A DNA stretch of 10,564 nucleotides from Pseudomonadota bacterium. Lineage in GTDB: Bacteria; Pseudomonadota; Gammaproteobacteria; Steroidobacterales; Steroidobacteraceae. The stretch spans positions 1 to 10,564 of the forward strand of contig JAKBBE010000094.1 of assembly GCA_021826035.1 (NCBI GenBank). Direction: 5' to 3'. The notes beneath the pieces are model-generated. The model saw nothing but the letters and a program-made list of their open reading frames with translations, was not told the DNA's origin and ran no database searches. Within the stretch, counting starts at the first letter, position 1. Each line of letters starts with the position of its first letter. A program made the translations under genes and the position numbers. Of this stretch, positions 4,952-10,564 are shown one piece after another.

Positions 4952-5424
4952 TTATGACGGGCTGCGGTGACGGCCGGACGCGGCGGTTGAGGTCGCGTGA
5001 AATCGACGACGAAACGATCTCCATCGAACTCTACGACTTTGCCTATCAGGTCGGGGCGCACGTGATAGCTGCGGATCATGTTGCCAGCCTTGGCGCGCTC
5101 CTGAATGGTGACGATCATCCGCACCGGAAGACCGTCATCATGCGCGCGGGTCAAGTCCTGGCTAAGGGCGGTAACGACTTTGGCGGTGGCCTGTGCTGCG
5201 GAAAGCTTGGTCTCGTAACGGAGCACACCGGGTGCGGGGTGTCCGAAATGTGCCGGCAAGCAGTTGAGTACCATGGCGCCGTCCGCCGCGATGCCAGAAA
5301 GACTGCCCAGGCGGCTGTTCGGCTTGGCGCCGAACCGGCTGAAAGCATCGACCAAGGTGAGATTCATAACCATTTCAGCTGCTGCGTTAGGTAAGTTGGG
5401 GGAAACGTGGGCTCTGGCATTCAT
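4948..5424 (-). CDS. Hypothetical protein, about 140-158 residues
   Basis: No family is recognised. The central part reads as a folded soluble protein: LVDAFSRFGAKPNSRLGSLSGIAADGAMVLNC, then YETKLSAAQATAKVVTALSQDLTRAH, then VRMIVTIQERAKAGNMIRSYHVRPDLIGKVVEFDGDRFVVDFTR. The start is uncertain. ATG 5424 has GGAG about 10 bp upstream but overlaps the preceding gene by 38 bp. ATG 5373 or 5367 (MVMNLTLVDAF) would begin 13-19 bp after the preceding stop and fits the conserved-looking part better. It is the second gene of the minus-strand group and is coupled to the next gene by a GTGA overlap. Confidence 0.65.
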   Translation of the reverse strand: MNARAHVSPNLPNAAAEMVMNLTLVDAFSRFGAKPNSRLGSLSGIAADGAMVLNCLPAHFGHPAPGVLRYETKLSAAQATAKVVTALSQDLTRAHDDGLPVRMIVTIQERAKAGNMIRSYHVRPDLIGKVVEFDGDRFVVDFTRPQPPRPAVTAARHK

Positions 5425-5650
5425 ACAGCCAGATCTCCAGGCATTCGCGATGCAGCCTCAGCGACTGCGGCGTGACGCCTGGCTCGAAATCTACATTGTA
5501 AGAAGCCTGCGCCGAAGTGATGCGCTCGCCGCACCCGTCGCATAAACATCCACCGGAGTATTCTCCTTGACGCCGCCGGGGTGCATGCTGCGGAAGCAGG
5601 TGCTCCCGCAGGCGCTCGCGAATGACAAGCATCGCTGCAAGGTTGTTCAT
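5387..5650 (-). CDS. Small protein with a CxxC...HxxC zinc-finger-like motif
   Basis: The product has 87 residues from the ATG at 5650. I choose this start because AGGAG lies about 9 nt upstream, while the longer frame to 5698 lacks such a site. After a helical N-terminus (LAAMLVIRERLREHLLP) there is CLCDGCGERI (C37, C40) and then LRLHRECLEIW (H67, C70), a spacing consistent with one treble-clef-like zinc site. The function is unknown. It is the first gene of the minus-strand group of five and lies divergently from the RRM gene. Another small cysteine-motif protein occurs at 6360-6596, but the motifs are too short to claim relatedness. Confidence 0.62.
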   Translation of the reverse strand: MNNLAAMLVIRERLREHLLPQHAPRRRQGEYSGGCLCDGCGERITSAQASYNVDFEPGVTPQSLRLHRECLEIWLYECQSPRFPQLT

Positions 5651-5905
5651 GAGTCTGGCTCCTATCGCTGAGCCTGCATCCGCGCTCAACGCCACCACGC
5701 AGCATGCGCGCTCCGCGGCATGAGCACAAATCGCCGCGAATCCCGGGCTGAGGCGAAAGTTCGGCAGCCTGATCCCAACTCCTGTAGTCTACACGTTGGC
5801 TCGTACCGTCTCGGTTTGTCTGCCTTGGCGCCATGAATCGCCATCCGGCGCTCCATCCGGCCAATGTCTGCCACTCTCGCAAAGCTCCGCGAACCAGGAG
5901 GTAGG
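5651..5905. promoter_or_regulatory. Divergent intergenic region between the two small-gene groups
   Basis: This region must hold the promoters of both the minus-strand group (first ATG 5650) and the RRM gene (ATG 5906). A small palindrome TGTAG-T-CTACA occurs at 5783-5793, near the middle. I could not identify a confident -10/-35 pair in either direction. Confidence 0.35.
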
Positions 5906-6226
5906 ATGTGTCTGCCGCTCTATGCCGATTCCCTTCCTAAGTGCTCTGCAGTGACGAAACTACACGTCGGAAATCTCCTTTTCACGGCGACCGATGAGGC
6001 CGTGCACGCTCTGTTCTCCCCTCATGGCACGGTCGAAAAGGTCTCGCTCATCACAGACCGCGACACCGGGCGCCCGCGCGGCTTCGTGAAAATGTTATAC
6101 GCCAACGCCGGCCGCGCCATCGAGGCGCTGAATGGCGCCGCCTACGATGGTCGATCTCTCAAGGTGAGCGAGGCCCAGGGCCGAGAAGGATCCGGTGGGG
6201 GCAGCGGCGGCTCGCGTCGATACTGA
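5906..6226 (+). CDS. RRM-type RNA-binding protein with altered RNP1 motif
   Basis: The 106-residue protein has one RNA recognition motif followed by a short glycine-rich tail (GSGGGSGGSRRY), the usual layout of small bacterial RRM proteins that bind single-stranded RNA, often linked to cold or stress. RNP2 is present as LHVGNL (19-24), and the helix and strand pattern (DEAVHALFSPHGTVEKVSLITDRDTGRPRG...AIEALNG) is clear. RNP1 is unusual: RGFVKM where the family has RGFGFVxM, so two residues, one of them an RNA-stacking aromatic, are missing. I choose ATG 5906 because AGGAGG is at 5896-5901, although the spacing is short. GTG 5951 (VTKLHVGNL) would give the more usual N-terminus. It leads the plus-strand group. 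Confidence 0.82.
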   Translation: MCLPLYADSLPKCSAVTKLHVGNLLFTATDEAVHALFSPHGTVEKVSLITDRDTGRPRGFVKMLYANAGRAIEALNGAAYDGRSLKVSEAQGREGSGGGSGGSRRY

Positions 6227-6359
6227 CGCACGCTGTCGAGCGAAGGCACTCCCGGCCGCCATGGGCGAGAATGGCGTGCCGCCCGTGATTTGTCGAGAGG
6301 CCCAAACTATGGCTTGGCGCAGCACCGGACGCTACCGTCCCTCTGAAGAGATCCTGGTC

Positions 6360-6596
6360 ATGACCTGCGACGTCTGCGAGCGTGATATCGGCTTTGAAGA
6401 CGGGCGACGTCCCAACGATCACTTTCGTGTGAGTCGTCATCCGAACCCAGGCGCTATCGACGATCAGGAGCCGGCTGTGATCATCTGTTCCCGTGAGTGC
6501 CTGCGCGCATTTGCCTCCAACGCCCTAGGTCCGGACCGCACGTCCTCTCCGCAGGGCCGGGGTGGCTCGGCCGGCAAGCCAAGCAAGGGCAGGTGA
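6360..6596 (+). CDS. Small zinc-finger-like protein (CxxC...CxxxC)
   Basis: The product has 78 residues from ATG 6360. The start MTCDVCERDIGF places C3 and C6 at the N-terminus, and IICSRECLRAF gives C43 and C47, a layout like small treble-clef zinc-binding proteins. The tail is glycine-, serine- and lysine-rich and probably disordered. An alternative start at ATG 6309 (MAWRSTGRYRP) has GAGAGG about 8 bp upstream and would add 17 residues, so the true start is unsettled. It lies between the RRM gene and the DUF4279 gene on the same strand, with gaps of 133 and 80 bp, so co-transcription is possible but not shown. Confidence 0.6.
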   Translation: MTCDVCERDIGFEDGRRPNDHFRVSRHPNPGAIDDQEPAVIICSRECLRAFASNALGPDRTSSPQGRGGSAGKPSKGR

Positions 6597-6676
6597 GAGT
6601 TGCGTTGCAAGAGGCCGGCCGAAATCACGTCCGGTTCGACTTCGATGATTCGACAAATGCTTCAGCGGATATACCC

Positions 6677-7132
6677 ATGAGCGAGTATGAGTTCACGGTT
6701 TCCCTGCGGATTCGTCACCCAACAGTCGATCCCGCCACCATTACCGCGGCGCTCGGCATCCGGCCGCAACACACATGGCAAGCGGGGCATCCGCGCCGCG
6801 ACTCTTCGGGCATGGAGCTGGGCGGCACACATCATGACAGCTACTGGATGGGAAGGTTGATGGATGAGCCGCAGCTCTCATCCGAAAGTGTTTCGGTAGA
6901 AGGGGTGATTCTGAGATCCCTTACAAACTTGCGACGCGCACATTCCTTCCTTGCGCAGATCAGCGCGGAGGGCGGCGTCGCAGAGCTGCACGTGAGCCTC
7001 TATGCGCGCAACAACTTCCGGATTGAACTCCCGTCGGACTCCCTGACGATACTTGCTCGGTTGCACCTGGCTATCGTTCTCGATGTTCATTCTCATTCGC
7101 CACTTGAGGCGCCCGTGTCGATGGCTCATTGA
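6677..7132 (+). CDS. DUF4279-family protein
   Basis: The 151-residue protein resembles DUF4279 in length and pattern: a first strand EFTVSLRIRHPTVDPATITAALGIRP (4-29), then TWQAGHPRRDSSGMELGG and SYWMGRL, and a C-terminal strand-rich half (AELHVSLYARNNFRIELPSDSLTILARLHLAIVLDVHSH). The biochemical role of DUF4279 is unknown. Start ATG 6677 is chosen because the family similarity begins immediately after it; the open frame upstream overlaps the zinc-finger gene. It is followed after 1 bp by the next gene, so it probably heads a three-gene translationally linked set. A role as an immunity-like or accessory protein would be speculation. Confidence 0.75.
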   Translation: MSEYEFTVSLRIRHPTVDPATITAALGIRPQHTWQAGHPRRDSSGMELGGTHHDSYWMGRLMDEPQLSSESVSVEGVILRSLTNLRRAHSFLAQISAEGGVAELHVSLYARNNFRIELPSDSLTILARLHLAIVLDVHSHSPLEAPVSMAH

Positions 7133-7133
7133 C

Positions 7134-7514
7134 ATGGGCGCCGCTCAAACAGCAGAAAATTACATCAGCATGGTTGAAGCCAGAATTACCTCTGCGCAAG
7201 CCAGCGTCGCCGATTCCGTTGCGCTCGTGAGGCTCCTTGACGCAGTGCCAGATGCCGGTGAGATCTCCCTGGAGTTGTCCAAACCGTACTTTACACGGCG
7301 CTGGGCGCATTCCGGCCGGCAAAGCTACTGCATCGAGAGTGACGGCACGACTGCCGTGTGTCATACGCTAACCGGAATCGAACTTGAAGCGGTGATTGCA
7401 CTCTGGCTCAGCTTCGACGACTACCGTCGGCGACCAGGCCTTACGCTGTCAGCGCGCTTGCTCGGCAGGATCATTGAGACGGAGCTGGGCCTGACAGTAG
7501 AGTGCGACGAATGA
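7134..7514 (+). CDS. Hypothetical protein, 126 residues
   Basis: I do not recognise this protein. From ATG 7134 it has an N-terminal helical part (ENYISMVEARITSAQASVADSVALVRLLDAV), a middle part with ISLELSKPYFTRRWAHSGRQSYCIES, and a C-terminal part with ALWLSFDDYRRRPGLTLSARLLGRIIETELGL. It has no signal peptide or membrane span. The start is 1 bp after the DUF4279 stop, and the gene ends in an ATGA overlap with the next, so it is very likely expressed with both. No toxin, transposase or regulator signature is seen. Confidence 0.66.
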   Translation: MGAAQTAENYISMVEARITSAQASVADSVALVRLLDAVPDAGEISLELSKPYFTRRWAHSGRQSYCIESDGTTAVCHTLTGIELEAVIALWLSFDDYRRRPGLTLSARLLGRIIETELGLTVECDE

Positions 7515-7879
7515 TCACGCTTACCTTTCGGCCGCTGAGCAGCGAGTCGATGATTCTAGTCCGGGGTGCGTATTTCAGGATCTGTGTCGATAGGACGCTG
7601 CGCGGGCCCGACAACGCGGTCACGGCGAGATACACCGATGGGCTCTGGGAGCTCGGCCGGAAGCAGCATACGATGCTCGAGTGTTCCGCGGCGGTATATT
7701 TGCGCGTGATGACTTCGGACGGCCGGCGTGAGTGCATCGGGCCTTACGAGTGCCTCAAGGTGGCCGGTGGCGCAATTTTTTCAAACGGCGCCTATCTCGG
7801 TGCGCATACGCCCGGGAGTTTGCATGTTCACCCGGAGACGGATGTCTGGAGCGAGATCTCGCTCCTTTCCGACATATGA
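7511..7879 (+). CDS. Hypothetical protein, 122 residues
   Basis: The gene starts at ATG 7511, overlapping the previous stop by 4 bp. The sequence looks beta-rich and soluble: MITLTFRPL, then ILVRGAYFRICVDRTLRGPDNAVTARYTDGLWELGRKQHTMLEC, then YLRVMTSDGRRECIGPYECLKVAGGAIFSNGAYLGAHTPG. The regular alternation of short strands and turns suggests a beta-sandwich or barrel, but I cannot assign a family. It is the last gene of the DUF4279 set; no clear terminator follows. Confidence 0.66.
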   Translation: MITLTFRPLSSESMILVRGAYFRICVDRTLRGPDNAVTARYTDGLWELGRKQHTMLECSAAVYLRVMTSDGRRECIGPYECLKVAGGAIFSNGAYLGAHTPGSLHVHPETDVWSEISLLSDI

Positions 7880-9039
7880 GCCACGACTGGAATGTGCGCG
7901 GGGCCATCGCCGATGGGATATGGTCTCCTGAGCGATCAGCGCGTGTTTGCGCTGCGAGCCTTCACCGCAAGTAATCATTGTCGCGGAGCACACGGTCAAA
8001 GTCAGTTGCGGTCAGGGCGCCATTGCACAGATCCCTGCGAAGAGATAAAGGATCGGACGGCTGGGACCGCGCGATTGTTCTGCCCAAGTCGGGTTGCATC
8101 GTGGATGGAGTCAATGACGGCGCTCGTCGCGCGCCGAAACTGGTCGTCGAGCGGCCCGCTCAGGCACTCGCGGCGCGGCGATCAGATGGCCGCGCGGGCC
8201 TGTGCAGGCCTGTTCGAAGCGTCAAGAGTCGATGCGGTTGGAGTGTTGAGCGGAGTGCGAAGTTACCTGTCGCCATCTGCGCTCTGAAATTGCGAGACGG
8301 TTGCCTGGCGGAGGCCCCTGGAATTACTCCATCACGAGTTGCGTGAAGGCGTTCTGGCGCCTCTGGCGTCGAAGCGGGGCGACAGGCGAGTCCATTCAGC
8401 TGCGGCTAAGTCGCGTACGTGACACAACCGAGAGCGTACTGAGATCAAATATACGCACTCGTGTAGTGCGGGCGTCGATGCTGCAGCCGGACCGGCGCAA
8501 GCGCCGCGACTCTTCTGGTCGGCGGCTTGCTGACTGCGGCGCACATTGTATTCGTCCTGACGGTGAGGCCCTAAACTCGAAAATCCAAGACGCGCAGCAG
8601 AGCGAACGTAGGGCTCTATGTCACGCTGTCCCAGCGGTGACGGCATCGGGCGGGTCGATGGTCGCTCCGCGCAACGTTTCCTTGATCTGTTGGGCATCCA
8701 TTTGCAGGTTGCAATGAGGGCGGTAAGTGCGTCGGGGGGCGATGTGCCGGGGTATTCTGTGAGTGATTGCGTGCTGCAATTTCCCGAGCGACGCCCCTCC
8801 CGGTGCGGGTGATTTGAGCGAGCAGACCGGAGGTGCGGAGTGTGGCATCTGGGGCACTCGCCATTGTCTCAAAGAGCATGGTCTCAAGTTTGCTGTGATT
8901 CCTCGGGATAGTGCTCGAGCAACTCCCGCTTCCAAGACACTCCCGAACCACATACGCGTGCACGCCTTGAGCGCATGACGGTAACGATCGATCGGGTGCA
9001 ATGGCGCACGCCGATGCGCATGGCGGCATCACCATGGAA
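7880..9039. other. About 1.2 kb without a convincing gene
   Basis: Open frames here are mutually overlapping, arginine/serine-rich or lack plausible starts, and none resembles a family I know. The only protein-like pieces are short: a 45-codon minus-strand frame at 7962-8099, and a 26-codon minus-strand frame at 8621-8701 (MDAQQIKETLRGATIDPP). Together with the pseudogenes further right, this suggests eroded sequence. Confidence 0.5.
7962..8099 (-). pseudogene. Possible small gene or 3' remnant, 45 codons
   Basis: The frame from ATG 8099 ends in a protein-like stretch (LRRDLCNGALTATDFDRVLRDNDYLR). A neighbouring frame just upstream and overlapping it (LDDQFRRATSAVIDSIHDATRLGQ) also reads as protein, so the two may be halves of one frameshifted gene. 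No ribosome-binding site precedes the ATG. No family is recognised. Confidence 0.25.
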
Positions 9040-9535
9040 CGCTTCGGTGGGGGTGCGCATTCCACGCGATCATGAACACGGCATCTACGTGATGGTGAAC
9101 GGCGATTCCACGGAAGGTGAACAGCGTTCCAGGCGATCGTGAACCATTTGGCGGTCCGCGTGGCGAGGTGTTCACGATCGTGGAAAGGCGTTCACCGTCG
9201 TGGCGAGGGGAGCCGGCGGCTGGGGATTGATCGGAAGGGCGACCGCGGAGCCTTGGGACTCTTTGTCCTGGGGAGCGGGGTCGATGCCGAACGAGACGGT
9301 GTCCATGTTGAACTTGAGGCAGCTGATCGCGCTGTAAGCGAGCAACGTGAGCGTGCGGGCCATGGGACGTGCGCTGGGGCTGTCAGTCGGGGCGGTCTCG
9401 AAGTATTGGCGGGCGGTGCGCGCGGCGGGGGTCTCGCCTGAGGAGGTCGAGAAGCTGCCCGAGACGGATCTCGAGCGGCGGGTGTTCGGGCGGACCCCGG
9501 TGAGCAAGCCGCCGCGGCGGCGCCAAGCGGCCCGG
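9040..9535 (+). mobile_element. IS21-family insertion sequence remnant (left part)
   Basis: Repeated GTGAAC motifs occur at 9095, 9117 and 9139, exactly 22 bp apart, interleaved with ATTCCAC/GTTCCA motifs (9059, 9105, 9126) and followed by inverted copies GTTCAC at 9170 and 9190. Multiple short terminal repeats of this kind are characteristic of IS21-family ends. They are followed by the start of an istA-like gene at 9284, which is lost after about 80 codons. istB and the right end are absent. The left boundary near 9040 is approximate. Confidence 0.62.
9284..9535 (+). pseudogene. istA transposase fragment with in-frame stop
   Basis: From ATG 9284 the frame reads MPNETVSMLNLRQLIAL, then TAA at 9335-9337, then continues in the same frame with ASNVSVRAMGRALGLSVGAVSKYWRAVRAAGV and LERRVFGRTPVSKPPR. 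This matches the N-terminal helix-turn-helix of IS21-type IstA transposases, in which the interrupted position is usually an aromatic residue. The rest of the roughly 400-500-residue protein, including the DDE catalytic core, is missing, so it cannot transpose. Confidence 0.7.
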
Positions 9536-9542
9536 GCGCGAT

Positions 9543-9710
9543 CACGACGCCCCAGCCGCCTTCTGCCTTCAGCGCCTTATGGGCGATATCCGCATCGGAG
9601 TATCGGTAGTCCATGCCCGTGCAGTGGGGCACCTAGTAGAAGCGATTGCGTGTGGTGACTGGTCCGATCCGGACCGGTTCGAACAGGATGTCGTAGCGGG
9701 AGTCGCGCAT
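9543..9710 (-). pseudogene. NADH:flavin oxidoreductase (old yellow enzyme family) 5' fragment, nonsense-mutated
   Basis: On the minus strand from ATG 9710 the frame reads MRDSRYDILFEPVRIGPVTTRNRFY, then TAG at 9635-9633, then VPHCTGMDYRYSDADIAHKALKAEGGWGVV. This is the N-terminus typical of the trimethylamine dehydrogenase / 2,4-dienoyl-CoA reductase branch of FMN-dependent oxidoreductases, in which the motif is NRFYQVPHC. A single CAG-to-TAG change explains the stop. Similarity ends at about 9543, where the IS21 remnant begins, so the remaining several hundred codons have been lost. Confidence 0.72.
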
Positions 9711-10564
9711 TTCGTATACACCGTGGTGGGTCACAAGGTCAGGCTGCGACCTGCACTGCGGACCGCCTGCTCTTAGAAGGTACGTTTTTTCCGTCGCCGG
9801 AGGCGTCGGTCGGAAAGGTTCTGCCCTGCAGACTCTCCGACGTCGCATTGGCAAGCAATCGGTAGATTACCGCGTGTACTGTCACAAAGCTGCGCGATGC
9901 CTGAGTTGGGCGCTGGGGTATTGGCGATTGGATTGCCACTACGGCCATGGCCTGGCGGGTCTTGCGACTACACGATGAATTCAAGGTGCCAGCCAAGCCT
10001 GCGATAAGGCAGATTATGCGAGTCGTCACCCACACCCGCCGGCGCGTGCCACCGCAGACGGCTTGCCTCAGTGGGCGACCGACGTCCTGGCCGCACAGGC
10101 GCATTGTCGCGCACGGATTGTGCAGGTGATCGATATCATGGAGTCACGCGGCGCTTCGGTGAACGAAACATCGCACGGACCTGGCGACACACACGGCTGC
10201 TTCGACCACGGTGGAGGCAGCCTCGGTGTGTTCGTAAGGGCGTCGCGGGGCGGTTGCCGTCATCGATTCCGGCATGCGGGCGGCCCGCTGGTCCGAAAAG
10301 GTGTACTAGCGGTCCCAGAGAGAATGCCATTGCACATAGTCTCCCGGTAAATCGGACTCACCGTGGTGCGTGCGGTCGCGTGCGACTGATCCAGGGTTGC
10401 GCCCGACAGTGTGGTCTGCGGCCTTAATATTGACTCTTAGCATGATCCCTGTGGGTGTGCTCAGCACGGCGTGACGCCGATTGCCCAGCCCTGCACAAAT
10501 TAAATCCGATTTCCCCGACGACGGTGCCTGAGGTGGCGCACTGGTGCCAAGCCCCTCTAGGTGC
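9711..10564. other. About 850 bp without a recognisable gene
   Basis: No open frame has a family resemblance, a good ribosome-binding site and sensible composition together. The frame at 10063-10350 contains a short protein-like run (WATDVLAAQAHCRARIVQVIDIMESRGASVNET) but starts with TTG and then degenerates. No RNA gene, CRISPR repeat or clear terminator was seen. Confidence 0.45.

Noticed and set aside
8616..9065. A 149-residue minus-strand open frame.
   Set aside because: Its composition is random-looking (many H, P, R, S), with no motif and no ribosome-binding site; it partly overlaps the IS21 terminal repeats.
9095..9195. A CRISPR array, suggested by evenly spaced GTGAAC repeats.
   Set aside because: The repeats are only 6 bp with a 22-bp period, invert at 9170, and sit at the end of an IS21-type element, so they are terminal repeats.

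Overview
The window looks like accessory DNA from a GC-rich proteobacterium. A gamma- or betaproteobacterium is most likely, judging from codon choice, the small-protein families and an IS21-type remnant. No core housekeeping gene is visible, so the placement is an inference.

Positions 1-3663 hold the most unusual structure. Three compact minus-strand toxin-type modules are each separated by a 46-bp plus-strand copy of the 3' half of one tRNA, running from the anticodon loop (CAU) to the encoded CCA end, at 677-722, 2226-2271 and 3618-3663. Module A (40-590) is a ribbon-helix-helix antitoxin plus a MazF/PemK mRNA interferase. Module B (785-2019) is a winged-helix protein plus an AbiEii/MNT-like nucleotidyltransferase. 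Module C (2296-3399) is a class II Fic protein with a C-terminal winged helix. Every module has the same layout: gene(s) on the minus strand, then a palindromic operator and promoter, then the tRNA half. The copies ending modules B and C share about 105 bp of related DNA just upstream, which resembles an integrase attachment arm. No recombinase gene is visible. I read this as a tandem array of integrase-less, tRNA-targeting toxin-antitoxin cassettes, resembling an integron in form but with tRNA 3' ends as the att sites.

Positions 3664-7879 hold two divergent groups of small genes. The minus-strand group (3944-5650) has five tightly packed small proteins, two with zinc-binding cysteine patterns. 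The plus-strand group (5906-7879) has an RRM RNA-binding protein with a damaged RNP1 motif, a small zinc-finger protein, a DUF4279 protein and two unrecognised proteins that are packed or overlapping. Several junctions have 4-bp start/stop overlaps, which suggests translational coupling.

Positions 7880-10564 are mostly decayed DNA. An IS21-family remnant (about 9040-9530) has multiple terminal repeats and the start of istA broken by a stop codon. It abuts a 5' fragment of an NADH:flavin oxidoreductase gene (about 9543-9710, minus), which also has an in-frame stop. I found no convincing intact gene in the rest of this region.
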